Origin: UBA1562 sp041653955
GTDB lineage: Bacteria > Omnitrophota > Gorgyraeia > Gygaellales > Profunditerraquicolaceae
Direction of reading: 5' to 3'
NCBI GenBank assembly: GCA_041653955.1
Contig: JBAZEH010000003.1
Location: forward strand, 10,148 to 74,147
DNA: 64,000 bases
Part shown: in pieces, positions 8,389-17,788 of the stretch
Layout: each line of letters opens with the position of its first letter
How positions within the stretch are numbered: position 1 is the first letter of the stretch
Program-made: the position numbers and the translations under genes
The notes under the pieces: model-generated
The model's database searches: none
Seen by the model: the letters and a program-made list of their open reading frames with translations, nothing else
Told to the model about the DNA's origin: nothing

Positions 8389-9601
8389 GGGATTGGTCGT
8401 TCAAAAATTCGGCGGTTCGTCGGTTGCAAATGTAGAACGTATCCAGGAAGTTGCACGCCGCGTAGTAAGTTACCGTAAGAAAGGTTATGACCTGGTAGTG
8501 GTGGTTTCCGCGCTTGGTGATACTACAGATGAACTGGTAGAACTCGCCGGACAGATCACCCATGAGGCATCAGAGCGCGAAATGGATATGCTCCTTTCTA
8601 CGGGAGAACAGATATCCGTGGCATTGCTGGCAATGGCGATACATAAACTGGGTTTTGAGGCGATATCCTTTACTGGAGCGCAAGTCGGGATAATCACCGA
8701 TACCAGCCACACCCGCGCGCGTATCATAAAGATAAACGCGGATAAGATAAAAGAAGAGCTAAAACTCAACAAGATAGTTATAGTCGCTGGTTTTCAGGGG
8801 GTTACGCTGAACCATGATATTACCACTCTAGGGAGGGGAGGTTCAGACCTTACCGCTGTTGCGCTGGCCAAGGAGCTTTCGGCGCGCGAATGCGAGATCT
8901 ATACCGATGTTGAGGGTATATACAGCGCAGATCCGCGCGTAGAGCCGAAGGCAAAGAAGATAAAGGCGATCACTTATGACGAGATGCTTGAGATGGCGTC
9001 CCTTGGGGCGCAGGTTATGCAGGCGCGCTCCATAGAGGTGGCCAAAAAATTCAACGTAGATATTCATGTGCGTTCCAGCTTTAACGATCAACCCGGGACG
9101 ATCATTACCAAGGAGGTCAATAAAATGGAAGAGGTGGTTGTAAGCGGCATAACATTGAATAAGAATGAAGCTAAGATCACGATATGCAATGTTCCTGACC
9201 GCCCGGGTATCGCGGCAAAAATATTCAAACAGCTGGCCGAAAAGGGGATAAGTGTTGATACGATAGTCCAGAATGTCAGCCATACGCGCCAGACAGATAT
9301 ATCGTTTACCGTTAATAAAGCGGATACCAATAAGACCGTGAAGCTTGCCAGGAAGATCGCCGCGAGTATCGGCTCAGGAGAGGTATTGCAGGATGAGGGA
9401 GTTGCCAGGATCTCAATAGTAGGCGTAGGGATGAAATCGCATCCGGGCGTGGCGGCGACCATGTTTGATTCTTTAGCGCGCAATAAGATCAATATTGAAA
9501 TGATCTCTACTTCAGAGATCAGCATTTCGTGTATTATAGAAAAGAAGTTCGCCGAAAAAGCGGTCAAGGCACTGCACGCTAAATTCGGCCTGTCTAAATA
9601 G
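8381..9601 (+). CDS. lysC: Aspartate kinase
   Basis: Phosphorylates aspartate, the first step to lysine, threonine and methionine. The 406 residues start with VQKFGGSSVAN, followed by TLGRGGSDLTAVALA (substrate binding) and the kinase C-lobe EGIYSADPR. Two C-terminal ACT domains (residues about 265-400, e.g. VPDRPGIAAKIFKQL) give allosteric control. It overlaps cstA by 8 bases. The final G of its TAG stop is the first base of a 'gggacaccct' palindromic element, so the element abuts the coding region without a spare base. Confidence 0.96.
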   Translation: MHKGLVVQKFGGSSVANVERIQEVARRVVSYRKKGYDLVVVVSALGDTTDELVELAGQITHEASEREMDMLLSTGEQISVALLAMAIHKLGFEAISFTGAQVGIITDTSHTRARIIKINADKIKEELKLNKIVIVAGFQGVTLNHDITTLGRGGSDLTAVALAKELSARECEIYTDVEGIYSADPRVEPKAKKIKAITYDEMLEMASLGAQVMQARSIEVAKKFNVDIHVRSSFNDQPGTIITKEVNKMEEVVVSGITLNKNEAKITICNVPDRPGIAAKIFKQLAEKGISVDTIVQNVSHTRQTDISFTVNKADTNKTVKLARKIAASIGSGEVLQDEGVARISIVGVGMKSHPGVAATMFDSLARNKINIEMISTSEISISCIIEKKFAEKAVKALHAKFGLSK

Positions 9602-9658
9602 GGACACCCTTTTTGCCAATCGAGGGACACCCCTTCTGCTAAAGCTAAGGGTGTCCCC
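9601..9658 (+). repeat. Palindromic 'gggacaccc' element between lysC and cimA
   Basis: A half-copy GGGACACCCT (9601-9610) is followed by a complete inverted repeat. GGGACACCCC at 9624-9633 pairs with GGGTGTCCCC at 9649-9658 across a loop with CTAAAGCTAA. The loop text recurs in the copy at the end of uvrB (CAAAGCTAA). The first copy begins on the last base of the lysC stop. It could act as a weak terminator or an mRNA-end stabiliser, but copies also occur directly before start codons, so REP-like mobile repeat is the better description. Confidence 0.85.
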
Positions 9659-9677
9659 AAGAGAGAAAGAAGGAGAG

Positions 9678-11246
9678 ATGTCAAAAGTAAAACTTTACGA
9701 TACGACTTTACGCGATGGTTCGCAAGGGGAGGGTATATCTTATTCGGTGATGGATAAGCTGAATATCGCCCGTGAATTAGACGATCTCGGTATACACTAT
9801 ATCGAAGGAGGGTGGCCGGGCTCAAATCCAAAGGATATGGAATTTTTTCTGAAGATGAGCAAGAAACGGCTGAAAAGCAGCGAGCTCGTCGCGTTCGGCT
9901 CTACGCGCAAGGCGAACATTAAAGCGGAGAAGGACCATAACCTTAAGGCGATAATAAAATCAAAAAGCCGGACCGTGACAGTATTTGGCAAAACCTGGGA
10001 CCTGCATATCAGGGATGTCCTGAAGACCACCCTGGATGAGAATTTGAATATGATCAGAGATACCGTGAGTTTCCTTGCGGCGCGGGGTATTACCGTATTC
10101 TATGATGCCGAGCATTTTTTTGACGCGTATAAGGCTAACAAAGAATACAGCCTGCGCTGTTTGCTGGCCGCGCAGGATGCCGGGGCAAAGGCGATAATCC
10201 CGTGCGATACTAATGGAGGAATGATCACATCGGAAATAACAAAGGTCATCAGCGATATCAGGCCCCGCATCAATGTATGGCTGGGTATCCATTGCCATAA
10301 TGACGCTGACCTGGCCGTCGCGAATTCCATAGCCGCGGTAGAGGCAGGAGCCGATATGGTGCATGGCACGATTAACGGTTACGGCGAGCGTTGTGGTAAC
10401 GCGGACCTGATCCCGATCATAGCTAATCTTAAACTCAAGATGGGGGTTGATTGCATCAGCGACGATAAGTTAAAAGAACTTACGCGCGTTTCGCATTTCG
10501 TGAGTGAAGTAAGTAATATGAAACAGAGGAGTGACCAGCCCTATACTGGTTTATCCGCTTTCGCGCATAAGGCCGGTGTGCATATAAACGCAATAATGAA
10601 GAATACAAAGACCTACGAGCATATTGACCCTTCCGTAGTGGGTAATCACCGCAGGATGCTGGTTTCAGAGCTGGCGGGGAAGACCGGCATGCTGATCCGG
10701 GCAAAGGAGCTGGAGCTGGACCTGGGCAAAGAGGACCCCAAGACCAAAAAGATCCTTAACCTCGTGCAGGCATTAGAGCATAAAGGGTATCATTTTGAGG
10801 CAGCCGAGGCCTCTTTTGAGTTGTTATTAAAGAAGGCGCTTAAGAAATACAAAAAATTCTTTGAACTTGAGGGTTTCAAAGTAGTCATAGAGAAACGTTC
10901 TGATAAGAAGATCGTCTCTGAGGCGGTCATTAAATTGAAGGTAAAGGGGATTAAAGAACATACTGCCGCAGAGGGTGATGGCCCGGTGAACGCACTGGAT
11001 AACGCGCTGCGCAAGGCCCTTAAGGATTTTTATCCATCCTTGTCAAAGATGCACCTTTCCGATTTTAAAGTGCGCGTGCTGGATGAAAAAGTAGGCACGG
11101 CCGCGAAGGTAAGGGTGCTTATCCAGTCGCAGGATGAAAATGATACATGGAGCACTATCGGTGTTTCGGGGAATATCATTGAGGCGAGCTGGCAGGCCCT
11201 CGTTGATTCCGTAGAATATAAACTCATAAAAGATAAAGTCAGCTAA
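9678..11246 (+). CDS. cimA: Citramalate synthase
   Basis: Condenses pyruvate and acetyl-CoA to (R)-citramalate, opening the threonine-independent route to isoleucine. At 522 residues it has the DRE-TIM metallolyase motif LYDTTLRDGSQGEG, HCHNDADLAVANS with metal-binding His residues, and GTINGYGERCGNA, then the C-terminal LeuA dimer/regulatory domain (about 400-520). The wording IEGGWPGSNPKD is that of the CimA/second-type isopropylmalate synthase branch. The ATG at 9678 has GGAG five bases upstream and is preferred to an in-frame GTG at 9651 that lies inside the palindromic repeat. It follows the aspartate cluster but is separated from it by the repeat. Confidence 0.92.
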   Translation: MSKVKLYDTTLRDGSQGEGISYSVMDKLNIARELDDLGIHYIEGGWPGSNPKDMEFFLKMSKKRLKSSELVAFGSTRKANIKAEKDHNLKAIIKSKSRTVTVFGKTWDLHIRDVLKTTLDENLNMIRDTVSFLAARGITVFYDAEHFFDAYKANKEYSLRCLLAAQDAGAKAIIPCDTNGGMITSEITKVISDIRPRINVWLGIHCHNDADLAVANSIAAVEAGADMVHGTINGYGERCGNADLIPIIANLKLKMGVDCISDDKLKELTRVSHFVSEVSNMKQRSDQPYTGLSAFAHKAGVHINAIMKNTKTYEHIDPSVVGNHRRMLVSELAGKTGMLIRAKELELDLGKEDPKTKKILNLVQALEHKGYHFEAAEASFELLLKKALKKYKKFFELEGFKVVIEKRSDKKIVSEAVIKLKVKGIKEHTAAEGDGPVNALDNALRKALKDFYPSLSKMHLSDFKVRVLDEKVGTAAKVRVLIQSQDENDTWSTIGVSGNIIEASWQALVDSVEYKLIKDKVS

Positions 11247-11257
11247 ATAATCTTCTA

Positions 11258-13978
11258 ATGACCGATATCCCAACCCGTTATAGCCCCAAAGATACCGAGG
11301 ATAAATGGTATAAAACATGGGAAGAGAATAGTTTATTTTCCGCTAAAGCAGACCCTGCTAAAAAACCATTCTGTATAGTCATACCTCCTCCGAACGTTAC
11401 CGGTATACTCCATATGGGCCACGCCTTAAACGATACTATCCAGGATATCCTTATACGTTATCACCGGATGAAGGGCGAGGAGTCCCTTTGGATGCCGGGG
11501 ACAGACCACGCCGGGATAGCGACGCAGAATGTCGTAGAGAAATCCATAGCCAAAGAAGGGCTAAAACGCCAGGACTTAGGCAGAGAGAAATTCATTGAAA
11601 AAGTGTGGGAATGGAAGGAGCAGTACGGCTCCACTATTATCCGTCAGTTAAAAAAAATAGGCGCTTCCTGCGATTGGCAGAGGGAGCGCTTTACGATGGA
11701 TGAAGAATATTCTAAATCCGTAGTAGAGGTTTTTACCCGGCTTTATGAAAAAGGGCTTATTTATAAGGGGAGTTATATTATAAATTGGTGCCCGCGCTGC
11801 CAGACGGCCCTTGCCGATGAAGAGGCCCCGCATCATGATCTGCAGGGGAACCTTTATTATTTGCGGTATCCTATTAAGGGCCAGTCCCCTAAGCACAACT
11901 CTGAAGGAAACCTTTCGGGGGCAGACCCTTATATTGTAGTTGCTACTACCCGCCCGGAAACTATGCTCGGAGATACGGCGGTCGCGGTGAACCCTAAAGA
12001 TAAAAGGTATAAGAAACTTATCGGCGAGACACTGATCCTGCCTTTGGCCAACAGGCAGATAAAGGTGATCGCAGATAGTATGGTAGATATGAAGTTCGGT
12101 ACCGGAGCGGTAAAGGTGACTCCCGCGCATGACCCGAATGACTACGCCTTAGGCAAAAAGCATAACCTTGAATTTATAAATGTTATGCGGCCGGATGGTT
12201 TTATGAATAAAAATGCCGGAGATTATAACGGGATGGACAGGTTTGAGGCGAGGGAAGTTATACTCGAGGACCTGAAAGAAAAAGGCTTGTTGGAGAAAAT
12301 AGAGCCGCATGGATTATCCGCGGGGCACTGTTATCGCTGCCACACTATTATTGAGCCCTATTTATCCGAACAGTGGTTTGTAAAGATGAAGCCGCTGGCT
12401 AAACCGGCCATAGAGGCAGTTAAGAAAGGCAGGATAAAATTTCATCCGAAGCGCTGGACAAAGGTGTATTTGAATTGGATGGAGAATATCCAGGATTGGT
12501 GCATATCCCGCCAGATATGGTGGGGTCATCGTATCCCGGTTTATTATTGTAAAGATTGTCAAAAGAAGTGCCAGTCCCCTTCGGGGAGATACCCTGTTAA
12601 GGACAGCGTAATCGTCTCTAAGATCAGGCCCGAAAAATGCCCTAAGTGCGGCTCAAGCGATATATATCAGGATGAAGATGTGCTGGATACCTGGTTTTCG
12701 TCGTGGTTATGGCCGTTTGCTACCTTTTATTGGCCTGATAAACCGCGCAGCGAGAATGAGCTGAAATATTTTTATCCCACATCAGCCCTGGTGACCGCTC
12801 CTGAAATAATCTTCTTCTGGGTTGCGCGTATGATCATGGCCGGTTTTGAATTTATGGGCGATATCCCTTTTAAGGATGTCTATATCCATGGGACAGTGCG
12901 GGATATAGAAGGCAAGAAGATGTCCAAGTCCCTGGGCAATATAATTGACCCTCTTGATATCATAAACGAGTATGGGGCGGACGCGCTGCGTTTCAGCCTT
13001 ATATCCATAACCGCGCAGGGGCAGGATGTCTTCCTTTCACAGGAAAGGTTCGAGCAGGGGAGGAATTTCGCGAATAAGATATGGAACGCATCAAGGTTCG
13101 TGCTGATAAACCTTGACCATTCTAAGGTGAATACGGACCTGTGCGTATTTTTCAAAAAAGAGGACCTGGATATAGTTAATCGCTGGATATTGAGCAGGTT
13201 TTACTCTACGCTAAAGGAGGCCGGCAAAAAACTGGACCTTTATAAATTTAATGAAGCCGCTAACCTGCTTTATGGGTTTTTCTGGCATGAATTCTGCGAC
13301 TGGTATCTGGAGATAATCAAGCCCGATATAAATAAGACGCATAATCAGGTCGTCATGTATAAGGTGTTGGAGAAGTTCTTAAGGATATTGCATCCATTTA
13401 TGCCTTTTATAAGCGAGGAGTTGTGGCATAAACTTGATGAGAATAAAGGCTCCATAATGCTTGAACCCTGGCCCCATCTGCAGGAACCGCTGATAGATAA
13501 AAAAACGGAGTTAAAGATGGATTCGGTATTTGAAGCGATAACTGCTATAAGGATGATGCGTTCGGAATTGAAGATCCAGCCTCAGAACAAGATCAATGCA
13601 GAGATATTTGTAAAGAGCAAGTCCAGGAAAGAGCTTATCTCTTCAATGCTGCCGCTGATCACAGGCATGTCTAAGCTCCAGGGGCTTAGCCTTAAAGAAG
13701 ATTACGCCCCGCTTAAAACCCAGTACGTGAAGATACTCAGGGATATGACCATAGTTATCCCGCTTTCGGGCATAGTAGATGTGGACAAATTGAAGAAAGA
13801 CAAAGAAGAAGAGATAAAAAAAGTAGAGTCAGATATAAAGGCCAAGAAGAACATCCTTTCTAATGAGAATTTTGTGAAGAGGGCCCCCGGGGAGATAGTA
13901 GAGAAGGAAGAATTAAAACTGGAAGAGCTCAAAAAAACATTAACAGAACTGAAAGGAATAAGAGATGGGCTTAAATAA
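11258..13978 (+). CDS. valS: Valine--tRNA ligase
   Basis: A class I synthetase of 906 residues, normal for ValRS. HIGH is present as HMGH in PPPNVTGILHMGHAL (about residues 43-57) and KMSKS as KKMSKSLGN (about 555). The editing domain has TTRPETMLGDTAVAVNP. Cys pairs suggest zinc knuckles (CPRCQTALADEE and CPKCGSSD). The C-terminal coiled-coil tRNA arm (DKLKKDKEEEIKKVE) closes the protein. No Shine-Dalgarno sequence is seen before the ATG; instead TAAATAAT lies about 10 bases upstream. It overlaps nadC by 14 bases. Confidence 0.97.
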   Translation: MTDIPTRYSPKDTEDKWYKTWEENSLFSAKADPAKKPFCIVIPPPNVTGILHMGHALNDTIQDILIRYHRMKGEESLWMPGTDHAGIATQNVVEKSIAKEGLKRQDLGREKFIEKVWEWKEQYGSTIIRQLKKIGASCDWQRERFTMDEEYSKSVVEVFTRLYEKGLIYKGSYIINWCPRCQTALADEEAPHHDLQGNLYYLRYPIKGQSPKHNSEGNLSGADPYIVVATTRPETMLGDTAVAVNPKDKRYKKLIGETLILPLANRQIKVIADSMVDMKFGTGAVKVTPAHDPNDYALGKKHNLEFINVMRPDGFMNKNAGDYNGMDRFEAREVILEDLKEKGLLEKIEPHGLSAGHCYRCHTIIEPYLSEQWFVKMKPLAKPAIEAVKKGRIKFHPKRWTKVYLNWMENIQDWCISRQIWWGHRIPVYYCKDCQKKCQSPSGRYPVKDSVIVSKIRPEKCPKCGSSDIYQDEDVLDTWFSSWLWPFATFYWPDKPRSENELKYFYPTSALVTAPEIIFFWVARMIMAGFEFMGDIPFKDVYIHGTVRDIEGKKMSKSLGNIIDPLDIINEYGADALRFSLISITAQGQDVFLSQERFEQGRNFANKIWNASRFVLINLDHSKVNTDLCVFFKKEDLDIVNRWILSRFYSTLKEAGKKLDLYKFNEAANLLYGFFWHEFCDWYLEIIKPDINKTHNQVVMYKVLEKFLRILHPFMPFISEELWHKLDENKGSIMLEPWPHLQEPLIDKKTELKMDSVFEAITAIRMMRSELKIQPQNKINAEIFVKSKSRKELISSMLPLITGMSKLQGLSLKEDYAPLKTQYVKILRDMTIVIPLSGIVDVDKLKKDKEEEIKKVESDIKAKKNILSNENFVKRAPGEIVEKEELKLEELKKTLTELKGIRDGLK

Positions 13979-14825
13979 AGAGTTGGATACCGCGAAGATA
14001 GACGCTATCATACGCCACGCCTTGATCGAAGATATCGGAAAGGGCGACATAACGACGCAGCTCACCATCCCTAAAGACAAGAAGATCGAAGCAGATATAG
14101 TGGTGCAGGAGGATTGCATAGTTTGCGGGGTAAAGGTCGCTGAGAGGGTATTTGAAATAAGCGATAAGGATATAAGTTTCAAGGCTGTTGCCAGGGAGGG
14201 GTATCCGGTTAAAAAAGGCAGGGCGATCGCCAGGATAGGTGGCCCCGCGGGAAGTATCCTCACGGCGGAGAGGGTCGCCCTTAACCTGATGAGCATGCTC
14301 TCGGGGATAGCCACTAAAACAAGAGAGTATGTAAAAGAGATAGAACCTTACAAAGTAAAGATCACCGACACCCGCAAGACAATGCCCGGGCTAAGAGAGT
14401 TGCAGAAGTACGCGGTCAGGGTCGGGGGCGGGCATAACCACAGGATGGGGCTTGATGAGATGGTTTTGATAAAAGATAACCATATAAAGGTCACCGAAGG
14501 CTATACAAAACTTCCTAGTATCCCCAAGGGCTTTAAGATCGAGATAGAAACGCAGAACCTTAATGAGTTTAAGCATGCCCTGAAGTTCAAGCCGGATGTG
14601 ATCATGCTGGATAATATGGATTTAAAAGATATAAAACAGGCAGTTAAGATAAGGAATAATACTGAATTTTCTACCAGCCACCATCCGCCTACCAAATTAG
14701 AGGCTTCGGGGGGGATAGACATAAAGAACGTAAGGAGGGTAGCAGCCGCAGGCGTAGATATGATCTCTATAGGCGAGCTGACTCATTCCTTCGCCTCTAT
14801 TGATATAAACTTGGATATACTATAA
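13965..14825 (+). CDS. nadC: Nicotinate-nucleotide pyrophosphorylase (carboxylating)
   Basis: Makes nicotinate mononucleotide from quinolinate and PRPP in de novo NAD synthesis. The 286 residues carry EDIGKGDITTQL at the N-terminus, the catalytic KITDTRKTMPGLRELQKYAVRVGGG with Arg and Lys residues contacting quinolinate, LIKDNHI, and the C-terminal EASGGI and GVDMISIGELTHS. The start lies inside the end of valS (14-base overlap) after GGAATAAGAG, and uvrB starts 4 bases after its stop, so valS-nadC-uvrB form one unit. nadA and nadB are not in the window. Confidence 0.95.
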   Translation: MGLNKELDTAKIDAIIRHALIEDIGKGDITTQLTIPKDKKIEADIVVQEDCIVCGVKVAERVFEISDKDISFKAVAREGYPVKKGRAIARIGGPAGSILTAERVALNLMSMLSGIATKTREYVKEIEPYKVKITDTRKTMPGLRELQKYAVRVGGGHNHRMGLDEMVLIKDNHIKVTEGYTKLPSIPKGFKIEIETQNLNEFKHALKFKPDVIMLDNMDLKDIKQAVKIRNNTEFSTSHHPPTKLEASGGIDIKNVRRVAAAGVDMISIGELTHSFASIDINLDIL

Positions 14826-14829
14826 ATTA

Positions 14830-16821
14830 GTGGAAAAATTCAGGTTGTTCTCGGATTATAAGCCTTGCGGAGACCAGCCCAAGGCGATAAAAGAATTAAC
14901 TGATTCTATTAATTCGGGGAAGAGCTATCAGACCTTGCTTGGTGTGACCGGCTCAGGCAAGACTTTTACGCTGGCTAATGTCATAGAAAAGGTAAACCGC
15001 CCCACGCTGGTAATCTCTCATAATAAAACACTCGCCGCCCAGCTGTATTCGGAGTTTAGGGAGTTCTTCCCGCGTAATGCCGTAGAATATTTTGTAAGTT
15101 ATTACGACTATTACCAGCCTGAGGCATACGTGCCTTCGACTGATACCTATATAGAGAAAGACGCATCCATCAATGACAGGTTGGATCGCCTGCGGCTCTC
15201 CGCGACCACCTCGCTTATGTCCCGGCGCGATTGTCTTATCGTAGCATCCGTATCCTGCATATATAACCTCGGTTCTCCAGGAGAATACCGCGATATGCTT
15301 GTTCTTATTGAAAGGGGAGAAGTTTTATCGCGCGATGACTTGCTGCGCGGGCTCCTTAAGATACAATATGAAAGGAATGATTATGAATTTATCCGCGGCA
15401 AGATAAGGGTAAGGGGGGATGTGGTGGAGGTATTTCCTTCATACGAAGAGGCGGCCCTGCGCGTAGAGTTATCCGGAGATTTGGTTGAGAAGGTATCGCG
15501 AATAAACCCTGTTTCGGGTGAAGTTTTGGATCATCTGGATAGGATAGCTATATATCCAGCCAAGCATTTTATCTTTTCCGGGGAGAAGTTGGATGGGGCG
15601 CTTAATTCTATAAACAGCGAATTAGAGGACAGGCTTAACTTTTTAAGGAGCAAAAATAAATTATTAGAGGCGCAGCGCCTTGAATCCCGCACTAAATATG
15701 ATATGGAGATGCTTAAGGAGATGGGCTATTGCCACGGGATAGAGAATTATTCACGCCACCTTTCGGGAAAGCCTCCGGGCTCAAGACCTTATTGTCTGAT
15801 TGACTATTTTCCGAAAGACCTCCTGGTAGTGATAGATGAGTCCCACGTGACCTTACCTCAGATAAGAGGGATGTATGAAGGTGATCAAGCCAGGAAAAAA
15901 GTGCTGGTAGAGTACGGGTTCAGGTTGCCTTCATGCCTGGATAACCGCCCTTTAAGATTCGATGAATTCGGGGAGTTGGTAAAACAACAGGTATTTGTTT
16001 CTGCCACGCCGGATGAATATGAGATAAAGAAGAGTGGTGGGGTTGCTATTGAACAGATCATACGCCCTACCGGCTTGATCGATCCCGAAATAATAATTAA
16101 GCCTATCGACGGGCAGATTGAGGATCTGATCAAAGAAGCCAGAAAGCGTTCTGCCCGCGATGAGCGTGTCCTGATTACGACCCTGACCAAAAGGCTTGCA
16201 GAAGATTTAACTACCTATTTACAGGAGAAGGGTTTAAAGGTAAAATATTTACATTCAGAGGTTGAGACTATTGAACGCTCAAGGATCCTCAGGGAATTAA
16301 GGCGTAAGGAATTTGATTGCCTGGTAGGGATAAACCTGTTAAGGGAGGGGCTAGATCTTCCCGAAGTTTCACTTGTAGCTATCCTGGACGCGGATAAGGA
16401 AGGTTTCTTAAGGTCGGCGACCTCGCTGATTCAGGTAGCCGGGCGCGCGGCGCGTAATATAAACGGGACCGTGATAATGTATGCCGATACGATCACGGGT
16501 TCGATGAAAAAGGCGATTGCCGAAAGCAGTAGAAGAAGAAAGAAACAGATTGAATTCAATAAGAAAAATAAGATCACCCCGCGTTCCATTGAAAAAAGCA
16601 TAAAAGAGGGGATCGAAGACTTGCAGGAAGCGCAGGTATTCGTGGCAGAGCTGACCGGGCAGGATAAAGATGAGTATGAATTAAGCAGGTATATTTCGGA
16701 ATTAGAATACGATATGGAATTGGCAGCGCGGAACCTGCAGTTTGAAAAGGCAGCGGTCATCCGCGATAAAATCAAACAACTCAGGGACACCCTTCCAGCC
16801 AAAGCTAAGGGTGTCCCTTAA
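14830..16821 (+). CDS. uvrB: Excinuclease ABC subunit B
   Basis: The damage-verification helicase of nucleotide excision repair. The 663 residues hold Walker A GVTGSGKT (about 39-46), the beta-hairpin YYDYYQPEAYVP that inserts in DNA, DESH as the DEAD box, helicase motif VAGRAARN, and a C-terminal UVR motif (LQFEKAAVIRDKIKQL). The start is GTG at 14830. The last twelve codons (RDTLPAKAKGVP) and the run into the stop lie inside a 'gggacaccc' inverted repeat (16784-16818), so the native C-terminus after the UVR motif has been replaced or extended by repeat DNA. Confidence 0.97.
   Translation: MEKFRLFSDYKPCGDQPKAIKELTDSINSGKSYQTLLGVTGSGKTFTLANVIEKVNRPTLVISHNKTLAAQLYSEFREFFPRNAVEYFVSYYDYYQPEAYVPSTDTYIEKDASINDRLDRLRLSATTSLMSRRDCLIVASVSCIYNLGSPGEYRDMLVLIERGEVLSRDDLLRGLLKIQYERNDYEFIRGKIRVRGDVVEVFPSYEEAALRVELSGDLVEKVSRINPVSGEVLDHLDRIAIYPAKHFIFSGEKLDGALNSINSELEDRLNFLRSKNKLLEAQRLESRTKYDMEMLKEMGYCHGIENYSRHLSGKPPGSRPYCLIDYFPKDLLVVIDESHVTLPQIRGMYEGDQARKKVLVEYGFRLPSCLDNRPLRFDEFGELVKQQVFVSATPDEYEIKKSGGVAIEQIIRPTGLIDPEIIIKPIDGQIEDLIKEARKRSARDERVLITTLTKRLAEDLTTYLQEKGLKVKYLHSEVETIERSRILRELRRKEFDCLVGINLLREGLDLPEVSLVAILDADKEGFLRSATSLIQVAGRAARNINGTVIMYADTITGSMKKAIAESSRRRKKQIEFNKKNKITPRSIEKSIKEGIEDLQEAQVFVAELTGQDKDEYELSRYISELEYDMELAARNLQFEKAAVIRDKIKQLRDTLPAKAKGVP
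16784..16818 (+). repeat. Palindromic 'gggacaccc' element encoding the uvrB C-terminus
   Basis: GGGACACCCT (16784-16793) pairs with AGGGTGTCCC (16808-16817) around a 14-base loop ending CAAAGCTA. It lies within the uvrB reading frame and supplies its final residues; the TAA stop follows immediately at 16819. The loop matches the copy between lysC and cimA. Confidence 0.88.
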
Positions 16822-16841
16822 GAGTATTTAAAGGTATTAGT

Positions 16842-16900
16842 GGGGACACCCTCCCGATTGGCAGAAAGGGTGTCCCTCGATTGGCAGAAAGGGTGTCCCT
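16842..16900 (+). repeat. Compound palindromic element directly before coaX
   Basis: GGGGACACCCT (16842-16852) is followed by CCCGATTGGCAGAA, then AGGGTGTCCCT (16867-16877), then a second CGATTGGCAGAA and another AGGGTGTCCCT (16890-16900). The right half is thus tandemly duplicated in a 23-base unit. The coaX ATG starts on the very next base. The left part is nearly identical to the copy at the end of glyS. Confidence 0.88.
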
Positions 16901-17644
16901 ATGATGGTGGTTGATGTGGGGAATACGAATATAAGTTTGGGTGTGTTCAGGGGGAAACTCCTGATCAAGAGGCTTACTATTCCTACCGGAACAGGGGATT
17001 ACAGGGGCCGCTTTAAGCGGATTATCGGCCGCAGTAAGGTTGATGATATAGTGATCTGCAGTGTGGTCCCTTCAGCCGAGAATGCCATAGTAAAACAGCT
17101 TATCTCTCTTACCGGTAAACGCCCCTATATTATAGGTAAGCAGATAAAGGTCCCTATAAGAAACCTTTACCGTAAGCCGCGCCAGGTTGGACAGGATAGG
17201 CTGGTTAATGCTTATGCCGGGGTGAGATTACACGGGGCCCCACTGGTCATAGTTGATTTTGGTACTACCGTTACCTTTGATGTGGTTTCCGCCAGAAAAG
17301 AGTATTTGGGAGGTATGATCATCCCGGGTTTAGGGATCTCATTAGAATCGCTTAATCAGCGCACAGCGCTCTTGCCGAAAATCAAGTTAGAAGAACCGGC
17401 TGAGTTTATCGGGCGCGATACCAGGAATAGCATGTTAAGCGGAATAGTATATGGTTTTGCCGCGCTTACCGATAATATGGTTACAATGATAAGAAAGAAG
17501 ATAGGCAGCAAGGCTAAGGTGGTCGCTACGGGGGGGAGTGCCCGTATGATCTTTAAATATTGCCGCAAGATAGATAAGATAGATGAGGACCTGACGATCA
17601 AGGGGCTGAAACTTATCATGGATGATGCGGGCCATGATAATTAG
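16901..17644 (+). CDS. coaX: Type III pantothenate kinase
   Basis: Phosphorylates pantothenate, the first committed step of CoA synthesis. The 247 residues show the ASKHA-fold phosphate-binding motif VVDVGNTNISLGVF at the N-terminus, GQDRLVNAYAG, IVDFGTTVTFDVV, PGLGISLESL and ATGGSA. ATG codons exist at 16901 and 16904; either works. Both sit immediately after a palindromic repeat, so the repeat, not a Shine-Dalgarno sequence, precedes the start. No promoter is evident between uvrB and this gene. coaB, panE and panB in this window act in the same pathway. Confidence 0.94.
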   Translation: MMVVDVGNTNISLGVFRGKLLIKRLTIPTGTGDYRGRFKRIIGRSKVDDIVICSVVPSAENAIVKQLISLTGKRPYIIGKQIKVPIRNLYRKPRQVGQDRLVNAYAGVRLHGAPLVIVDFGTTVTFDVVSARKEYLGGMIIPGLGISLESLNQRTALLPKIKLEEPAEFIGRDTRNSMLSGIVYGFAALTDNMVTMIRKKIGSKAKVVATGGSARMIFKYCRKIDKIDEDLTIKGLKLIMDDAGHDN

Positions 17645-17676
17645 ATTCAGGGTAAACTGACATATAAAGATTTTTC

Positions 17677-17704
17677 TTGACAAAATTTTTTTTTATTTTA
17701 TAAT
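17677..17704 (+). promoter_or_regulatory. Sigma-70 promoter of groES-groEL
   Basis: TTGACA (17677-17682), a 16-base A/T-rich spacer and TATAAT (17699-17704). Both hexamers match the consensus perfectly. The last base of the -10 box is the first base of the CIRCE operator, so repressor binding would block polymerase. Confidence 0.9.
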
Positions 17705-17730
17705 TAGCACTCTGAAAAGAGGAGTGCTAA
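17704..17730 (+). promoter_or_regulatory. CIRCE operator (HrcA binding site)
   Basis: TTAGCACTC-N9-GAGTGCTAA, a perfect match to the CIRCE inverted repeat. The spacer is TGAAAAGAG. CIRCE is bound by the heat-shock repressor HrcA, whose activity depends on GroEL. No hrcA gene lies in the window, but this site predicts one in the genome. Confidence 0.97.
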
Positions 17731-17788
17731 AATAACCTGTTTAATAAAACATCCTTCTATAGTTCTTAATATGGAAGGGTGCAAATTC

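Noticed and set aside
9651..9677. GTG start for cimA giving nine extra residues
   Set aside because: The GTG lies in the palindromic repeat; the ATG at 9678 has a proper GGAG site and starts the conserved MSKVKLYDTTLRDG.
16784..16900. CRISPR-like array at uvrB-coaX
   Set aside because: The units are short palindromes with matching spacers and uneven spacing; there are no cas genes. A REP-like element fits better.
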